From Cycloclasticus pugetii PS-1 (GTDB taxonomy: Bacteria; Pseudomonadota; Gammaproteobacteria; Methylococcales; Cycloclasticaceae): a DNA stretch of 64,000 nucleotides. The position numbers and the translations under genes are program-made. Below are positions 18,837 to 30,893 of this stretch, in pieces (within the stretch, counting starts at the first letter, position 1; every line of letters starts with the position of its first letter). The stretch spans positions 1,798,001-1,862,000 of the forward strand of contig NZ_ARVU01000001.1 in the NCBI RefSeq assembly GCF_000384415.1, given 5' to 3'. The notes under the pieces are model-generated. The model saw only the letters and a list, made by a program, of their open reading frames with translations, was not told where the DNA came from and did no database searches.

Positions 18837-19190
18837 CTAAAATTCCAATCCATTTTCACGTGCAGCGTCAGCTAGTGCTTTAACGCGGCCATGATATTTA
18901 TATCCAGAACGATCAAAAGCAACTTCTTTTATACCTGCTTCTACGGCACGTTCAGCAATAGTTTTACCAACTACGCTGGCTGCTTCAATATTTCCACAAT
19001 TTTTTACTGATGATTTAATATCACTTAATAGTGTAGATGCGGAAACAAGCACCTTAGATCCATCAGCAGTCATTACTTGTGCGTATATATGACGTGGTGA
19101 ACGGTGCACGCTTAAACGTGCTTTTCCACTTTCTTTAATACGTGACCTTGTTTTGGTTGCTCTACGCAAACGTGAAGTTTTCTTATTCAT
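18837..19190 (-). CDS. rplR: 50S ribosomal protein L18
   Basis: 5S rRNA-binding protein of the central protuberance, acting with L5 and L25. 117 residues, the same length as E. coli. Basic N-terminus ([20 protein letters not shown]), [15 protein letters not shown], and C-terminal [20 protein letters not shown]. Confidence 0.97.
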   Translation of the reverse strand: MNKKTSRLRRATKTRSRIKESGKARLSVHRSPRHIYAQVMTADGSKVLVSASTLLSDIKSSVKNCGNIEAASVVGKTIAERAVEAGIKEVAFDRSGYKYHGRVKALADAARENGLEF

Positions 19191-19198
19191 TATTCCGC

Positions 19199-19732
19199 CT
19201 ATTTCTTCTTAGCTTCTTTCATAACAACGTGCTCACCAACATACCTAATACCTTTACCTTTGTATGGTTCTGGTGAACGATATGCACGAATATTAGCAGC
19301 AACTTGACCAACTAATTGTTTATCACAACCCTTGATAACAATTTCAGTTTGAGAAGGTGTTTCAATCGTAATACCTTCTGGAATATCATATTCAACAGGG
19401 TGAGAAAAACCTAAGGTTAAGTTAAGAGTTTTTCCTTTAACCTGTGTTCTGTAACCAACACCACGTAATTCTAATTTCTTTTCAAACCCATCAGTTACGC
19501 CAACGACCATATTGTTAACAAGCGCTCGTTGAGTACCGGTTAATGCGATAGAACCTTTCACTTTATTATTTGCTTTAAAGGAAAGAACGTTATCGTTAAC
19601 ATCAATATCAACACACTTAAACAATTCACAGCTAAGCTCGCCATTTTTACCTTTAACAGATAAGTGACCGTTAGCATTGTTGAACTCTACACCTGCAGGC
19701 AATACAACTGGATTATTCGCAATTCTTGACAT
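19199..19732 (-). CDS. rplF: 50S ribosomal protein L6
   Basis: Large-subunit protein near the factor-binding site. 177 residues (E. coli 177). It begins [17 protein letters not shown] and ends with [20 protein letters not shown], plus the duplicated domain segment [19 protein letters not shown]. Confidence 0.97.
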   Translation of the reverse strand: MSRIANNPVVLPAGVEFNNANGHLSVKGKNGELSCELFKCVDIDVNDNVLSFKANNKVKGSIALTGTQRALVNNMVVGVTDGFEKKLELRGVGYRTQVKGKTLNLTLGFSHPVEYDIPEGITIETPSQTEIVIKGCDKQLVGQVAANIRAYRSPEPYKGKGIRYVGEHVVMKEAKKK

Positions 19733-19745
19733 AATAAAACCTAAC

Positions 19746-20144
19746 CTAACTTACGTAACAAAGAACTTCACCACCATGACCTTCAGCTCTCGCTGTACGA
19801 TCAGCTAACAAGCCTTTAGATGTAGAAATAATAGCCACACCTAAACCACCCTTAACTTTAGGAAGTTCATCTTTTGATTTATAAATACGTAAACCAGGTT
19901 TGCTGACACGGTCGATTGTCTCAATAACTGGTTTACCTTGAAAATATTTCAACGTAATCTCTAACTCAGGCTTACTTTTTGAGTCTTCGATTTTAGTCGA
20001 ACCACTTACAAAACCTTCTTGTTCTAAAATGTTAGCTAATGCTTGTTTTTTAGTAGAAAAGGGCATTCTAACTACAGCTTTTTCAGCAGACTGCGCATTA
20101 CGAATGCGAGTTAACATATCTGCAATTGGATCACTCATACTCAT
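19746..20144 (-). CDS. rpsH: 30S ribosomal protein S8
   Basis: Primary 16S rRNA binder and, in E. coli, translational repressor of the spc operon via the rplE region. 132 residues. [18 protein letters not shown] at the start and [20 protein letters not shown] at the end fit S8 closely. The MSM start matches the E. coli N-terminus (MSMQDPIADM). Confidence 0.97.
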   Translation of the reverse strand: MSMSDPIADMLTRIRNAQSAEKAVVRMPFSTKKQALANILEQEGFVSGSTKIEDSKSKPELEITLKYFQGKPVIETIDRVSKPGLRIYKSKDELPKVKGGLGVAIISTSKGLLADRTARAEGHGGEVLCYVS

Positions 20145-20159
20145 TTTAATACTCCTTCT

Positions 20160-20465
20160 TTACCAGCTAGCTTTAGATAAGCCCGGTACATCACCGCGCA
20201 TCGTAGCTTCACGTAACTTGTTACGTCCAAGACCAAACTTTCTATAGTAGCCATGTGGTCGACCGGTCATATTACAACGGTTACGAACACGAGACGCACT
20301 TGAATCACGAGGTAAAGACACTAATTTTGTTTGTGCCTCTGTTACTTGTTCAAAAGTAGACTTAGGGTTTCTAATAATTTCTTTAAGCGCTGCTCTTTTG
20401 GCAGCATATTTAGCCACTAAACGAATTCGTTTATTTTCTCTAGCTATCATTGATTTCTTAGCCAT
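20160..20465 (-). CDS. rpsN: 30S ribosomal protein S14 (zinc-free form)
   Basis: Small-subunit head protein. 101 residues, the long C-minus form: the zinc CxxC pairs of the short form are absent, with only a single Cys in [19 protein letters not shown]. Upstream of rpsH by 15 nt and 3 nt after rplE. Confidence 0.97.
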   Translation of the reverse strand: MAKKSMIARENKRIRLVAKYAAKRAALKEIIRNPKSTFEQVTEAQTKLVSLPRDSSASRVRNRCNMTGRPHGYYRKFGLGRNKLREATMRGDVPGLSKASW

Positions 20466-20468
20466 TTC

Positions 20469-21014
20469 TTAACCTTGTTGTTTAATGGGAAAATTGAATG
20501 CTTTCAATAAAGCACGACCTTGCTCGTCATTCTTAGCACTTGTCGTAATAGCAATATCCAGCCCACGTAGCGTATCAATCTTGTCGTAATCAATTTCAGG
20601 GAAGATTATTTGCTCAGTTACACCAAGAGAGTAGTTACCTCGTCCATCAAAAGATTTATCACTTAAGCCACGAAAATCCCTAATTCTAGGAATTGCAATT
20701 GAGATAAGTCTCTGAAGAAAATCATACATACGCTCATTTCTTAAAGTGACTTTACAGCCAATTGGCATATCGTCCCTTATTTTGAAACCAGCGATTGATT
20801 TTTTTGAAATCGTAATAATTGGCTTCTGGCTTGAAATCTTTTCTAGGTCAGAGACAGCATTTTGGATAATTTTTTTATCAGCAACAGCCTCACCAACACC
20901 CATATTAAGTGTTATTTTAGTGATCTTAGGCACTTCCATAACAGTCTTAAGATTCAATTCCTTTAATAAAGCAGGAATGATTTCTTTTTTATAGCGTTCT
21001 TCTAAATTTGACAT
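20469..21014 (-). CDS. rplE: 50S ribosomal protein L5
   Basis: 5S rRNA-binding central-protuberance protein that touches the P-site tRNA. 181 residues (E. coli 179). Conserved [10 protein letters not shown] and the [20 protein letters not shown] block are visible. In E. coli the rplX-rplE boundary is the S8 operator; here that gap is 15 nt. Confidence 0.97.
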   Translation of the reverse strand: MSNLEERYKKEIIPALLKELNLKTVMEVPKITKITLNMGVGEAVADKKIIQNAVSDLEKISSQKPIITISKKSIAGFKIRDDMPIGCKVTLRNERMYDFLQRLISIAIPRIRDFRGLSDKSFDGRGNYSLGVTEQIIFPEIDYDKIDTLRGLDIAITTSAKNDEQGRALLKAFNFPIKQQG

Positions 21015-21029
21015 AAAATTCTCTATTTC

Positions 21030-21347
21030 TTAAGCGTCAAGCACTTCATTATTTGATTTGAAGTAACGAACCTTCTTACCATCTTCAAGTACTTTAAAAC
21101 CAACTCTATCAGCCTTGTTAGTTTGAGCATTATAGATAGCAACATTAGAGACATTGATCGGCATTTGCTTCTCAATAATCCCACCTTCAATACCTTTATT
21201 AGGATTAGGTTTTTGATGTTTTTTTACTGAATTAATTCCTTCAACCAAAACTTTTTCATCAGAAACAACAGAAAGAACTAGGCCTTTTTTACCCTTATCT
21301 TTCCCTGTTAAAACGATTACTTCATCACCTTTCTTTATTTTATTCAT
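21030..21347 (-). CDS. rplX: 50S ribosomal protein L24
   Basis: Assembly-initiator protein for 23S rRNA. 105 residues. The KOW motif is at the N-terminus ([20 protein letters not shown]), followed by [13 protein letters not shown]. Normal position between rplN and rplE. Confidence 0.97.
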   Translation of the reverse strand: MNKIKKGDEVIVLTGKDKGKKGLVLSVVSDEKVLVEGINSVKKHQKPNPNKGIEGGIIEKQMPINVSNVAIYNAQTNKADRVGFKVLEDGKKVRYFKSNNEVLDA

Positions 21348-21362
21348 AATTAATTCAATCAG

Positions 21363-21731
21363 TTAAATCACTTCAGGCGCTAAAGAAATGATTTTCATAA
21401 ACTTTTCATTCCTTAATTCGCGAGTAACAGGGCCAAATATACGAGTTCCAATTGGTTGCAAGTTTGCATTTAAAAGCACCGCCGCATTACCATCAAAACG
21501 AATAGCTGAACCATCTGGACGACGTATTGCTTTTCTTGTTCTAACGACGACTGCATTATGAACATCACCCTTTTTTACTTTGCCACGTGGGATCGCATCT
21601 TTAATGCTGACTTTGATGATGTCACCAATTTTAGCATAGCGTTTATGAGAACCACCTAGTACTTTAATACACATAACATTGCGGGCACCGCTGTTGTCTG
21701 CCACATCAAGTCTTGTCTGCATCTGAATCAT
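21363..21731 (-). CDS. rplN: 50S ribosomal protein L14
   Basis: Large-subunit interface protein. 122 residues. [20 protein letters not shown] and the C-terminal [11 protein letters not shown] identify it. In E. coli this gene opens a separate spc operon; here only 19 nt separate it from rpsQ and no promoter is visible in that gap. Confidence 0.97.
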   Translation of the reverse strand: MIQMQTRLDVADNSGARNVMCIKVLGGSHKRYAKIGDIIKVSIKDAIPRGKVKKGDVHNAVVVRTRKAIRRPDGSAIRFDGNAAVLLNANLQPIGTRIFGPVTRELRNEKFMKIISLAPEVI

Positions 21732-21750
21732 TACTTAACTCCCACTCACT

Positions 21751-22011
21751 CTATTTAGTTTTTTCAATGATTTCATGAAGTTTCCATGATTTCGACTTTG
21801 AAACAGGTCGACAAGAAACTAAAGAAACGATATCGCCTTCAGAGCATTCGTTACTTTCGTCATGAGCATTATATTTAGTTGATCGTTTAATCACCTTGCC
21901 ATACAAAGGATGTTTAACTTGACGAGTGACTTTTACAGTGATGCTTTTATCACCTTTATTGCTTGTCACAACACCAGATATAGTTCTTAGAGTCTGCTCT
22001 TTTGCACTCAT
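21751..22011 (-). CDS. rpsQ: 30S ribosomal protein S17
   Basis: Primary 16S rRNA binder. 86 residues. OB-fold segments [34 protein letters not shown] and [18 protein letters not shown] are characteristic. It overlaps rpmC by 4 nt. Confidence 0.97.
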   Translation of the reverse strand: MSAKEQTLRTISGVVTSNKGDKSITVKVTRQVKHPLYGKVIKRSTKYNAHDESNECSEGDIVSLVSCRPVSKSKSWKLHEIIEKTK

Positions 22012-22205
22012 TTAGATTCACCTGCTTGATCATTCAAAATAGTTTTAATACGAGCAATATCACCACGTACTTCACCAAATTGATGAACTTGATTTAATTG
22101 ACCAGTAGCATTTTGCATACGTAAATTAAATTGCTCTTTTCTTAATTCAAGCAATAATTCGTTAAGCTCCTGAACTGTTTTTTCTCTTAATTCTGATGCC
22201 TTCAT
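22008..22205 (-). CDS. rpmC: 50S ribosomal protein L29
   Basis: 65-residue helical-hairpin protein at the tunnel exit and trigger-factor dock. [20 protein letters not shown] at the N-terminus and [13 protein letters not shown] are typical. It overlaps rplP by 1 nt and rpsQ by 4 nt. Confidence 0.97.
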   Translation of the reverse strand: MKASELREKTVQELNELLLELRKEQFNLRMQNATGQLNQVHQFGEVRGDIARIKTILNDQAGESK

Positions 22206-22618
22206 TACATTATTGTCCGTTCAGCAAATTTTGTTTTAAAAGGGAGTTTTGCAGCAGCTAAATCAAAGGCCTCAACTGCTAACTCTTTTGATACACCCTG
22301 CAATTCAAATAACATAGTTCCTGGTTTGATTTGCGCAACCCAGAATTCAACACTACCTTTACCCTTACCCATACGTACTTCAAGAGGTTTTTTTGTAATT
22401 GGTTTATCTGGGAACACGCGGATCCAAACCTTACCACCACGCTTAATATGACGTGTAATAGTACGACGACCAGCTTCAATTTGACGCGCAGTCATTCTAC
22501 CGCGTTCAATAGATTTCAAGCCAAATTCACCAAAACTAACACTACTACCACGATGTGCAAGTCCAGTGTTTCTGTTTTTATGTGCTTTTCTAAATTTAGT
22601 TTTTTTTGGTTGTAACAT
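22205..22618 (-). CDS. rplP: 50S ribosomal protein L16
   Basis: Large-subunit protein contacting A-site tRNA. 137 residues. [39 protein letters not shown] and [18 protein letters not shown] are diagnostic. Sits between rpsC (9 nt) and rpmC (overlap). Confidence 0.98.
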   Translation of the reverse strand: MLQPKKTKFRKAHKNRNTGLAHRGSSVSFGEFGLKSIERGRMTARQIEAGRRTITRHIKRGGKVWIRVFPDKPITKKPLEVRMGKGKGSVEFWVAQIKPGTMLFELQGVSKELAVEAFDLAAAKLPFKTKFAERTIM

Positions 22619-22627
22619 ATCGCTTAC

Positions 22628-23305
22628 CTATTCTCCCGTCGCTTCCTTATTACCTAAGATTGGTAGGGCAGACTTTTCGTCAAAAACTTCACCTTTGAAG
22701 ATCCACACTTTGATACCTAAAATACCATATGTAGTTAGTGCTTCAGTAAATCCATAATCAATATCAGCACGAAGTGTATGTAGTGGAACACGTCCTTCTC
22801 TGTACCATTCGTTACGAGCAATATCTGCACCGTTCAAACGTCCACTTACTTTAATTTTGATACCTTCAGCACCTAATCGCATGGTGTTAGTAACCGCTCT
22901 TTTCATTGCACGTCTGAACATAATTCGACGCTCAAGCTGTTGCGCAACACTTTCAGCTACTAAAAGAGCATCCAGTTCAGGCTTACGAATTTCCTCGACG
23001 TTTATCTGGACAGGCACACCCATGATATTACTTACTTCCGCACGTAGCGAATCAACATCACCACCTTTTTTACCAATAACAATACCAGGACGAGCCGTAT
23101 GTATTGTAATTTGTGCATTACCCGCAGGACGATTAATTTGGATTTTGCTTACAGAAGCTGCCATTAATTTCTTTTTTAAGAAATCACGTGCAATTAAATC
23201 TTGTTTTAACATGTCAGGATACGCTTGTGAACTAGCATACCAACGCGAATTCCAATCTTTAACTATACCAAGGCGTATACCAGTTGGATGTACTTTTTGA
23301 CCCAT
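22628..23305 (-). CDS. rpsC: 30S ribosomal protein S3
   Basis: mRNA-entry protein with helicase role. 225 residues. [20 protein letters not shown], a KH domain with [11 protein letters not shown] near residue 79, and the C-terminal [18 protein letters not shown]. Downstream of rplV by 14 nt. Confidence 0.98.
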   Translation of the reverse strand: MGQKVHPTGIRLGIVKDWNSRWYASSQAYPDMLKQDLIARDFLKKKLMAASVSKIQINRPAGNAQITIHTARPGIVIGKKGGDVDSLRAEVSNIMGVPVQINVEEIRKPELDALLVAESVAQQLERRIMFRRAMKRAVTNTMRLGAEGIKIKVSGRLNGADIARNEWYREGRVPLHTLRADIDYGFTEALTTYGILGIKVWIFKGEVFDEKSALPILGNKEATGE

Positions 23306-23319
23306 ATTTATTTACTCTT

Positions 23320-23655
23320 TTATTTAGTATCACTAACTTCAATAGTTAGATGGCAGTTTCTTTTAAGAATTTTATTACCACGACCTTTAGCACGCGCTTT
23401 AAATCGTTTGTAAGTAGGTGCTTCATCAACAAATACTGTTGAAACATATAACTCATCTACATCAGCACCTTCATTATGTTCAGCATTAGCAATAGCAGAA
23501 TTAAGAAGTTTCTTGAAACTATCTGCTGCTTTACGTGTACTAAAACCCAATAAATTCAAAGCACTCTCAACATCCATGCCTCTGATTTGATTTGCAACTA
23601 ATCGGCCTTTTTGGGCTGAAAAATTAGCGTTTTTTAATTTAGCTTTAACTTCCAT
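23320..23655 (-). CDS. rplV: 50S ribosomal protein L22
   Basis: Protein whose long hairpin lines the exit tunnel constriction. 111 residues from the ATG at 23655; a GTG one codon earlier is possible, but the ATG fits the family N-terminus and GGTG spacing better. [20 protein letters not shown] and [19 protein letters not shown] are the signature. Confidence 0.96.
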   Translation of the reverse strand: MEVKAKLKNANFSAQKGRLVANQIRGMDVESALNLLGFSTRKAADSFKKLLNSAIANAEHNEGADVDELYVSTVFVDEAPTYKRFKARAKGRGNKILKRNCHLTIEVSDTK

Positions 23656-23669
23656 CACTGCACCAATGT

Positions 23670-23942
23670 TTATCTGGATTTTTTGTCAACAACATGACCA
23701 CGGTATGTACGCGTTAACGCGAACTCACCTAATTTGTGGCCAACCATATTTTCGGTAATCAATACCGGCATATGCTGTCTTCCGTTGTGAATAGCTATCG
23801 TCAAACCAACCATAGTTGGCGAGATCATTGAACGTCTAGACCAAGTTTTAATTGGTCTACGATTATTACTTTCTGCGGCTGCTTCTACTTTCTTCATTAA
23901 ATGAAGATCAACAAAAGGGCCTTTTTTTATGGATCTTGGCAC
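23670..23942 (-). CDS. rpsS: 30S ribosomal protein S19
   Basis: Head protein next to S13. 90 residues. [40 protein letters not shown] and the C-terminal [12 protein letters not shown] identify it. Confidence 0.98.
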   Translation of the reverse strand: MPRSIKKGPFVDLHLMKKVEAAAESNNRRPIKTWSRRSMISPTMVGLTIAIHNGRQHMPVLITENMVGHKLGEFALTRTYRGHVVDKKSR

Positions 23943-23951
23943 AATATATCC

Positions 23952-24779
23952 TTAACGTTTTGTTCTATTTCTAACTATTAATTTATCAGTACGCTTATTT
24001 TTACGCGTCTTATAACCCTTTGTTGGCATACCCCATGGAGATACCGGGTGGCGACCACCAGAAGTACGACCTTCACCACCACCATGCGGGTGATCAACAG
24101 GGTTCATAGCAACACCACGTACAGTTGGTCTAACACCTCTCCAACGTTTTGCCCCGGCTTTACCAAGGGAAATCAAGCTATGCTCAGAATTACCAACTTC
24201 TCCGATAACTGCTCGACAACCAGATAAAACCTTGCGCATTTCGCCAGAACGTAACCTTAACGTAACATGGTCACCATCTCTCGCAACAATTTGCACAACA
24301 GCACCTGCACTACGTGCTATTTGGGCACCTTTATTTGGTTTTAACTCAACACAGTGTACTTGTGTACCAACAGGTATATTCCTCATTGGTAAACAATTGC
24401 CTACTGTAATTGGGGCTACTTCAGAAGAAATCACTTCATCACCAACATTTAAGTTTTTTGGTGCAATGATGTATCGTCTTTCGCCGTCATTATATAGTAT
24501 CAGCGCAATATTGGCAGATCTATTTGGGTCATATTGCAGACTTTCTACCTTACCAGGTACATCGAATTTGTTTCTTTTGAAATCGATAATACGATAATGT
24601 TGCTTGTGACCTCCACCACGATGTCTTGTAGTGATCCTTCCGTTATTATTGCGCCCGCCTGACTTGCTTTTTTTAGCTAAAAGCGGCCCATGTGGTGCAG
24701 ACTTACTAAGCTCAGCATTTTTTACTCTAATTACAAAGCGTGAGCCTGGTGAAGTTGGTTTTGATTTTACAATAGCCAT
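23952..24779 (-). CDS. rplB: 50S ribosomal protein L2
   Basis: Conserved core protein near the peptidyl-transferase centre. 275 residues (E. coli 273). [40 protein letters not shown] and the basic C-terminal tail are visible, including the functionally important His in HPHGGGEG. Confidence 0.98.
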   Translation of the reverse strand: MAIVKSKPTSPGSRFVIRVKNAELSKSAPHGPLLAKKSKSGGRNNNGRITTRHRGGGHKQHYRIIDFKRNKFDVPGKVESLQYDPNRSANIALILYNDGERRYIIAPKNLNVGDEVISSEVAPITVGNCLPMRNIPVGTQVHCVELKPNKGAQIARSAGAVVQIVARDGDHVTLRLRSGEMRKVLSGCRAVIGEVGNSEHSLISLGKAGAKRWRGVRPTVRGVAMNPVDHPHGGGEGRTSGGRHPVSPWGMPTKGYKTRKNKRTDKLIVRNRTKR

Positions 24780-24799
24780 AAGATTAATTTATCTTCCAG

Positions 24800-25093
24800 T
24801 TAGGCAGAAACAAATTCTATTTCTTGCCCAGATTTAATACGAACATACGCTTTTTTTACATCTGATCTTTTACCAAAACCTTTACCAAAGCGTTTAACTT
24901 TTCCTTTTACATTCAATGTTTTTACAGACTCAACATCTACACTAAATAGTTTTTCAACGGCAGCTTTGATATCAGCTTTATTAGCACTGCTATCAACCTT
25001 AAAGACATATTGATTATTAAGGTCAGCAGCAATAGAGCTTTTTTCCGTAACAACAGGCGCAGTAATTAACTGCAATAAGAATTCCTGATTCAT
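24800..25093 (-). CDS. rplW: 50S ribosomal protein L23
   Basis: Tunnel-exit protein that docks trigger factor and SRP. 97 residues. [20 protein letters not shown] and [20 protein letters not shown] are characteristic. It overlaps the end of rplD by 4 nt. Confidence 0.97.
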   Translation of the reverse strand: MNQEFLLQLITAPVVTEKSSIAADLNNQYVFKVDSSANKADIKAAVEKLFSVDVESVKTLNVKGKVKRFGKGFGKRSDVKKAYVRIKSGQEIEFVSA

Positions 25094-25689
25094 TTTAAGC
25101 GCTCCTCTACTAATGCAATTGCATCAGCTGTTATACAAACTTTTTCATATGCTAGTAAAGAAACAGGATCAATTTCATAAGCAGTACAAACATCAACTTT
25201 TTGTACGTTTCTACTAGCTAATTGCAAATTAACGTCTTCAGCCGCTAAAACGATTAAAACATTACTTAGGCCATTTTCAGCCAATTTAGCATTTAATAAT
25301 TTTGTTTTAGGTTCTTCAATACTTAGCTCATCAACAACTACCAATCTATCTTGACGGATAAGCTCAGATAAAATTGACTTCATACCAACAGCGTACATTT
25401 TTTTATTTAATTTTTTGCTGTGATCTTGAGGTTTAGCTGCAAACGTTACACCACCAGTTCTCCAAATAGGACTTCTGATTGTTCCTGCACGAGCACGACC
25501 AGTTCCTTTTTGTTTCCATGGCTTGATACCACCACCGCTTACTTCTGATCGAGTTTTTTGCGCACGTGTTCCTGCTCTAGCATTCGCCATATAAGTAACA
25601 ACAAGTTGATGAATTATCCCCTCGTTATATTCTTGGCCAAAGACCGCTTCAGAAACATCTTTACCTACGACAGGCGTTTGAATATTCAT
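25090..25689 (-). CDS. rplD: 50S ribosomal protein L4
   Basis: Tunnel-constriction protein and, in E. coli, autogenous repressor of the S10 operon. 199 residues. The extended loop carries [20 protein letters not shown] and [12 protein letters not shown]. The E. coli L4 target (the S10 leader upstream of rpsJ) has no room here, because rpsJ follows tuf by 5 nt; any autoregulation must use another site. Confidence 0.97.
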   Translation of the reverse strand: MNIQTPVVGKDVSEAVFGQEYNEGIIHQLVVTYMANARAGTRAQKTRSEVSGGGIKPWKQKGTGRARAGTIRSPIWRTGGVTFAAKPQDHSKKLNKKMYAVGMKSILSELIRQDRLVVVDELSIEEPKTKLLNAKLAENGLSNVLIVLAAEDVNLQLASRNVQKVDVCTAYEIDPVSLLAYEKVCITADAIALVEERLK

Positions 25690-25697
25690 AATTTTGC

Positions 25698-26336
25698 CTA
25701 TTTATTTGTTTTAATAGCAGGTGTAATAACAATGTCACTATTCTTTGAACCCGGTATCGCACCTTTAATTAATACCACAGACTTGTCTGTATCAATTTTT
25801 ACGATTTCAAGGTTTTGAGTAGTCACTCTTTCGTCACCCATGTGACCTGACATTTTTTTACCCTTTAAAACACGACCTGGTGTTTGACATTGCCCAATTG
25901 ATCCAGGCGCACGATGTGATAAAGAGTTACCGTGTGTAGCATCTTGCATTTGGAAATTATAGCGTTTGATAACACCCGCATATCCTTTACCAATACTTTT
26001 GCCACGCACATCAATTTTTTGACCAGCTTCAAATATATCAAGTGATAAATCAGAACCTACTTCAAGGTCAGAGTCTTCTTCAAGTCTAAACTCCCATAAA
26101 CCTCTTCCCGCTTCAACACCAGCTTTTTTGAACTGGCCCGCCTCAGCTTTATTAACTCGAGAGTTCTTTACATCACCCGTTGTTACCTGCACTGCAGAAT
26201 AACCATCGGATTGTTCATTTAAAACACGTGTAACACGATTTGGCAAAATTTGTACTACAGAAACAGGAATTGACTCACCTTCTTCTGTAAACAATCTTGT
26301 CATTCCGCATTTACGGCCTACTAAACCTAAAGACAT
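25698..26336 (-). CDS. rplC: 50S ribosomal protein L3
   Basis: Early-assembling 23S rRNA binder. 212 residues. [20 protein letters not shown], the [14 protein letters not shown] block and [20 protein letters not shown] are typical; the Gln in GQCQ is the position methylated by PrmB in E. coli. Confidence 0.97.
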   Translation of the reverse strand: MSLGLVGRKCGMTRLFTEEGESIPVSVVQILPNRVTRVLNEQSDGYSAVQVTTGDVKNSRVNKAEAGQFKKAGVEAGRGLWEFRLEEDSDLEVGSDLSLDIFEAGQKIDVRGKSIGKGYAGVIKRYNFQMQDATHGNSLSHRAPGSIGQCQTPGRVLKGKKMSGHMGDERVTTQNLEIVKIDTDKSVVLIKGAIPGSKNSDIVITPAIKTNK

Positions 26337-26370
26337 GATTTATCCTTTATTTTATATATTTAAAACTGAT

Positions 26371-26682
26371 TTAATTCAGTTTAATTTGAACATCAACACC
26401 AGCTGATAAGTCTAGCTTCATCAGCGCATCAACAGTTTTATCAGTCGGCTCAACAATATCCATCATACGTTTATGCGTACGAAGCTCATATTGATCCCTT
26501 GCATCTTTATTAACATGCGGAGAAATAAGCACTGTAAAACGTTCTTTTTTTGTTGGTAAAGGAATAGGACCCATTACTTGAGCGCCTGTACGTTTCGCAG
26601 TCTCAACTATTTCACGTGCCGCATGATCTATTAAACGGTGATCAAAGCCTTTTAAACGAATTCTTATGGATTGTTTTGACAT
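26371..26682 (-). CDS. rpsJ: 30S ribosomal protein S10 / NusE
   Basis: Ribosomal head protein that also joins NusB/NusG antitermination complexes. 103 residues, equal to E. coli. [39 protein letters not shown] and [11 protein letters not shown]. Only 5 nt separate it from the stop of tuf, so it is transcribed from the str promoter rather than a promoter of its own. Confidence 0.98.
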   Translation of the reverse strand: MSKQSIRIRLKGFDHRLIDHAAREIVETAKRTGAQVMGPIPLPTKKERFTVLISPHVNKDARDQYELRTHKRMMDIVEPTDKTVDALMKLDLSAGVDVQIKLN

Positions 26683-26687
26683 TTCAA

Positions 26688-27878
26688 TTACTCAATAATT
26701 TTAGCAACAACACCGGCACCAACTGTTCGGCCACCTTCGCGAATAGCGAAACGTAAACCTTCTTCCATGGCAATCGGGTTGATTAATTTGACGGTCATTT
26801 GCACGTTATCACCTGGCATCACCATTTCGATACCTTCTGGTAAGTCACATGCACCTGTTACGTCTGTCGTTCTAAAGTAGAACTGTGGACGGTAACCGTT
26901 GAAGAATGGTGTGTGACGACCACCTTCATCTTTACCTAACACATAGACTTCTGCTTCGAAGTGTGTGTGAGGTGTGATTGATCCAGGCTTAGCTAATACT
27001 TGACCACGCTCTACGTCTTCACGTTTTGTACCACGTAGTAAGATACCAACGTTATCGCCAGCTTCACCTTGATCTAATAATTTGCGGAACATTTCAACAC
27101 CGGTACACGTGGTTGTGACCGTGTCTTTGATACCAACGATTTCAATTTCTTCACCGACGTTGATAACACCGCGCTCAATACGACCGGTTACAACTGTTCC
27201 ACGACCTGAGATTGAGAATACGTCTTCAACTGGCATAATGAAGTCGCCGTCTACAGCTCGTTCTGGTAATGGGATGTATGAGTCAAGCGCTTCAACTAGT
27301 TTAAGCACTGATGGAACACCAATGTCTGATGTATCGCCTTCTAGGGCTTTAAGTGCTGAACCTGTTACGATTGGTGTGTCATCACCTGGGAATTCGTACA
27401 TGTCTAATAGTTCACGTACTTCCATTTCTACTAGTTCTAATAGCTCTTCATCGTCAACCATGTCCGCTTTGTTAAGGAATACGACGATGTATGGAACACC
27501 CACTTGACGTGATAACAAGATATGTTCACGTGTTTGCGGCATAGGGCCGTCTGCAGCTGAACATACTAGGATGGCACCATCCATTTGCGCCGCACCTGTG
27601 ATCATGTTTTTAACGTAATCGGCGTGACCTGGACAGTCTACGTGAGCATAGTGACGTGTATTTGATTCATATTCAACGTGTGATGTTGCAATGGTAATAC
27701 CACGCTCACGTTCTTCTGGTGCATTGTCAATTTCATCAAAGGCTTTAACTTCTCCACCCATGGCTTCAGCCATAACTTTCGTTAACGCAGCCGTTAATGT
27801 TGTTTTTCCGTGATCAACGTGGCCAATTGTGCCTACGTTTACATGGGGCTTATTTCTTTCAAATTTTTCTTTAGACAT
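26688..27878 (-). CDS. tufA: elongation factor Tu, copy 1
   Basis: GTPase that brings aminoacyl-tRNA to the ribosome. 396 residues. G-domain motifs: [10 protein letters not shown] near residue 19, the DCPGHAD G3 motif, and NKAD. The protein is identical to copy 2 at 43045-44235. Reading both genes side by side I found one silent difference, at 27741 (Ala codon GCC here, GCT there). Str-operon position after fusA. Confidence 0.99.
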   Translation of the reverse strand: MSKEKFERNKPHVNVGTIGHVDHGKTTLTAALTKVMAEAMGGEVKAFDEIDNAPEERERGITIATSHVEYESNTRHYAHVDCPGHADYVKNMITGAAQMDGAILVCSAADGPMPQTREHILLSRQVGVPYIVVFLNKADMVDDEELLELVEMEVRELLDMYEFPGDDTPIVTGSALKALEGDTSDIGVPSVLKLVEALDSYIPLPERAVDGDFIMPVEDVFSISGRGTVVTGRIERGVINVGEEIEIVGIKDTVTTTCTGVEMFRKLLDQGEAGDNVGILLRGTKREDVERGQVLAKPGSITPHTHFEAEVYVLGKDEGGRHTPFFNGYRPQFYFRTTDVTGACDLPEGIEMVMPGDNVQMTVKLINPIAMEEGLRFAIREGGRTVGAGVVAKIIE

Positions 27879-27903
27879 TGTAAATACCCGTCATTACTTA
27901 ATA

Positions 27904-30000
27904 TTAATAAAAAATTCTGCTTTTAATCTTTTCTTCTAACGCTTTAGGCACTTCAGCATAACTATCAAACATCATGCTGTATGTAGCCCTACCTTGCGTT
28001 GCAGACCTAAGGTCTGTTGCATAACCAAACATCTCGGCAAGCGGCACATCTGCATCAACCATCTTTCCAGCAGGACAATCATCCATACCATGAATAACCC
28101 CCCTACGCTTATTTAAATCTCCAACTACGTGACCCATGTACTCTTCTGGTGTAACCACTTCTACTTTCATCATTGGCTCTAGCACTTTAGGATCTGCTTT
28201 TGCTGCGCCATCTTTAAAACCAAGTGAGCCGGCTATTTTAAACGCCATTTCATTTGAGTCAACATCATGATACGAACCATCGTACAAAGTAACTCTAATA
28301 TTTATCATGGGGTACCCTGCTAAAACCCCATTTTTCATTTGTTCTTTGACACCAGCCTCGACCGCACCAATATATTCGCTTGGTACTGAACCACCGACAA
28401 TCGCATTTACAAACTCAAACTCTTGATCTTCTAGTGGCTCAATCTTCAACCATACATGGCCATATTGACCCTTACCACCAGACTGCCTTACAAACTTGCC
28501 TTCTTGCTTCACGACTTGACGGATAGTCTCACGGTAAGCAACTTGTGGTGTTCCAACATTGGCTACCACATTAAATTCTCTGAGCATACGATCAACGATT
28601 ATCTCAAGATGAAGCTCACCCATTCCAGAAATAATTGTTTGCCCTGACTCTTCATCAGTATGCACTTTAAATGATGGATCTTCTTGTGCAAGCTTTCCCA
28701 ATGCAACTGCCATTTTATCTTGATCTTGTATGGTTTTAGGCTCTACCGCAATTGAAATCACGGGATCCGGAAACTCCATACGCTCAAGTGTAATGGGTGC
28801 ATTAATTGAACATAAAGTATCACCAGTAGTAACATCTTTTAGTCCAATTGCTGCCGCTATATCACCAGCATATACTTCTTTAACTTCTTGCCTATCATTC
28901 GAATGCATTTGCACCAATCGACCAATACGCTCTTTCTTATTTTTAAGTGGGTTATAAACAGTATCACCTGCTTTTAACACACCTGAGTACACTCTAAAAA
29001 ATGTTAACGTTCCAACAAATGAATCCGTTAAAATTTTAAATGCTAATGCTGAAAATGGTGAGTCATCATCAGCACTTCTTATTTCTGGCTCTTCACCCTC
29101 AGATACTACTGAGGAAATAGCCGGCACATCTATCGGTGATGGTAAAAAATCCACAACCGCATCCAGCATTGCTTGTACGCCTTTGTTTTTAAATGCACTT
29201 CCACATAATACAAGCACTAACTCATTATTGAGAGTTCGTAAACGCAGTCCAAGCTTAATTTCTTCTTTAGATAACTCGCCAGAGTTAAGATACAGCTCCA
29301 TTAACTCATCATTACCTTCAGCTGCTGCTTCAACTAACTGTTCACGAAGCGCTTCACATTCATCTTTTATTTCTTCAGGTATTTCACCTGTTACATGTGA
29401 AACACCCTTATCACTTTCATTCCAATAGATCGCTTGCATACTTATTAAGTCTACAACGCCTTTGAAAGCATCTTCAGCACCAATTGCATATTGCAAAGGC
29501 ACTGCATTACAACCTAATCGAACTTTTAATTGATCGACCACACGCATAAAATTTGCGCCAGCCCGATCCATTTTATTCACAAACGCTATACGAGGCACTC
29601 TGTATTTATCTGCTTGCCGCCAGACCGTTTCCGATTGCGGCTCAACACCACCAACAGCACAGAAAACAGCACATGCTCCATCTAAAACTCTTAACGAGCG
29701 CTCAACTTCAATGGTAAAGTCAACATGCCCTGGTGTATCGATAATGTTGATACGATGCGTATCATACTGCTTATCCATCCCAGACCAGAAACATGTGGTG
29801 GCCGCTGAAGTTATCGTTATACCACGTTCTTGTTCTTGTTCCATCCAGTCCATGGTAGCTGAACCATCATGAACCTCACCCATTTTATGCGACACACCCG
29901 TATAAAACAAAACACGCTCTGTTGTTGTTGTCTTACCAGCATCAATATGAGCCATGATGCCTATATTCCGATAACGCTCAATTGGAGTACTGCGAGGCAT
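27904..30000 (-). CDS. fusA: elongation factor G
   Basis: GTPase for ribosomal translocation and recycling. 698 residues (E. coli 704). P-loop [13 protein letters not shown] near residue 17, DTPGHVDF and NKMDRAGA complete the G domain. The C-terminal domain IV has [20 protein letters not shown]. Str-operon location between rpsG (28 nt) and tuf (25 nt). Confidence 0.99.
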   Translation of the reverse strand: MPRSTPIERYRNIGIMAHIDAGKTTTTERVLFYTGVSHKMGEVHDGSATMDWMEQEQERGITITSAATTCFWSGMDKQYDTHRINIIDTPGHVDFTIEVERSLRVLDGACAVFCAVGGVEPQSETVWRQADKYRVPRIAFVNKMDRAGANFMRVVDQLKVRLGCNAVPLQYAIGAEDAFKGVVDLISMQAIYWNESDKGVSHVTGEIPEEIKDECEALREQLVEAAAEGNDELMELYLNSGELSKEEIKLGLRLRTLNNELVLVLCGSAFKNKGVQAMLDAVVDFLPSPIDVPAISSVVSEGEEPEIRSADDDSPFSALAFKILTDSFVGTLTFFRVYSGVLKAGDTVYNPLKNKKERIGRLVQMHSNDRQEVKEVYAGDIAAAIGLKDVTTGDTLCSINAPITLERMEFPDPVISIAVEPKTIQDQDKMAVALGKLAQEDPSFKVHTDEESGQTIISGMGELHLEIIVDRMLREFNVVANVGTPQVAYRETIRQVVKQEGKFVRQSGGKGQYGHVWLKIEPLEDQEFEFVNAIVGGSVPSEYIGAVEAGVKEQMKNGVLAGYPMINIRVTLYDGSYHDVDSNEMAFKIAGSLGFKDGAAKADPKVLEPMMKVEVVTPEEYMGHVVGDLNKRRGVIHGMDDCPAGKMVDADVPLAEMFGYATDLRSATQGRATYSMMFDSYAEVPKALEEKIKSRIFY

Positions 30001-30028
30001 CTTTATTCCTAAATTATTCTAAATATAA

Positions 30029-30499
30029 TTACCAGCGGAAGTGAGAGAATGCTTTGTTCGCCTCAGCCATACGGTGAGTATCTTCACGTTTTTTAAATGC
30101 AGATCCTCTACTTTCTAAAGCATCAATAACTTCACCTGCTAATCTAGCAGACATAGATCGCTCACTACGTTTACGAGAAGCATCTATCATCCAACGCATT
30201 GACAAACCCATTCTACGATTTGGACGTACTTCTACGGGCACTTGGTAAGTAGCACCACCTACACGACGAGACTTAACCTCAACTGCAGGCTGAACTTTCT
30301 CTAACGCCTTAATAAGCGCATCAACAGGTTCCGCATGACCCTTGCCTTCAATCGTATCAAGAGCGCCATAAACAATCTTCTCAGCGATTGATTTCTTACC
30401 ATCAACCATGATCATATTCATAAACTTTGCTAACACTAAATTACCAAACTTTGGATCTGGGAGGATTTCGCGCTTTATCGCTTTTTTTCTTCTAGACAT
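30029..30499 (-). CDS. rpsG: 30S ribosomal protein S7
   Basis: Head-assembly protein and, in E. coli, str operon repressor. 156 residues. [39 protein letters not shown] and [20 protein letters not shown] identify it. The rpsL-rpsG gap is only 19 nt, against roughly 100 nt in E. coli where S7 binds, so that operator looks reduced or absent. Confidence 0.98.
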   Translation of the reverse strand: MSRRKKAIKREILPDPKFGNLVLAKFMNMIMVDGKKSIAEKIVYGALDTIEGKGHAEPVDALIKALEKVQPAVEVKSRRVGGATYQVPVEVRPNRRMGLSMRWMIDASRKRSERSMSARLAGEVIDALESRGSAFKKREDTHRMAEANKAFSHFRW

Positions 30500-30518
30500 T
30501 ATTTAAACTCGTTTAATA

Positions 30519-30893
30519 TTAGTTTTTAGGGCGCTTAGCACCATATTTAGAACGGCCTCTACGACGCGCTTCTACACCAGATGTATCCAGGCTACCTCGG
30601 ACTACGTGGTAACGTACACCAGGTAAATCTTTCACACGACCACCACGAATAAGTACAACCGAGTGCTCTTGGAGGTTATGGCCTTCACCACCAATATAGC
30701 TAGTTACTTCTGCGCCATTGGTCAGCCTTACACGAGCTACTTTACGAAGCGCTGAGTTTGGTTTTTTTGGTGTTGTTGTATAAACACGTGTACAAACACC
30801 CCGTCTCTGAGGACAAGCCTCTAGTGCTGGCACATTGCTTTTTTCTACTTTACGCTTTCTAGGTTTACGAACTAGTTGGTTAATAGTGGTCAT
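30519..30893 (-). CDS. rpsL: 30S ribosomal protein S12
   Basis: Decoding-centre protein. 124 residues from the ATG at 30893 ([15 protein letters not shown]); an in-frame ATG 45 nt upstream would add unrelated residues and is rejected. The segment [19 protein letters not shown] carries the streptomycin-relevant Lys in PKKPNSA in its sensitive wild-type form; [13 protein letters not shown] follows. First gene of the array; the promoter is at 31017-31045. Confidence 0.98.
   Translation of the reverse strand: MTTINQLVRKPRKRKVEKSNVPALEACPQRRGVCTRVYTTTPKKPNSALRKVARVRLTNGAEVTSYIGGEGHNLQEHSVVLIRGGRVKDLPGVRYHVVRGSLDTSGVEARRRGRSKYGAKRPKN

Noticed and set aside
27082-27507. 141-codon plus-strand open frame antisense to tuf, repeated at 43439-43864
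   Set aside because: Present twice only because tuf is present twice; Ser/Thr-rich composition and no ribosome-binding site mark it as a shadow of the tuf codons.
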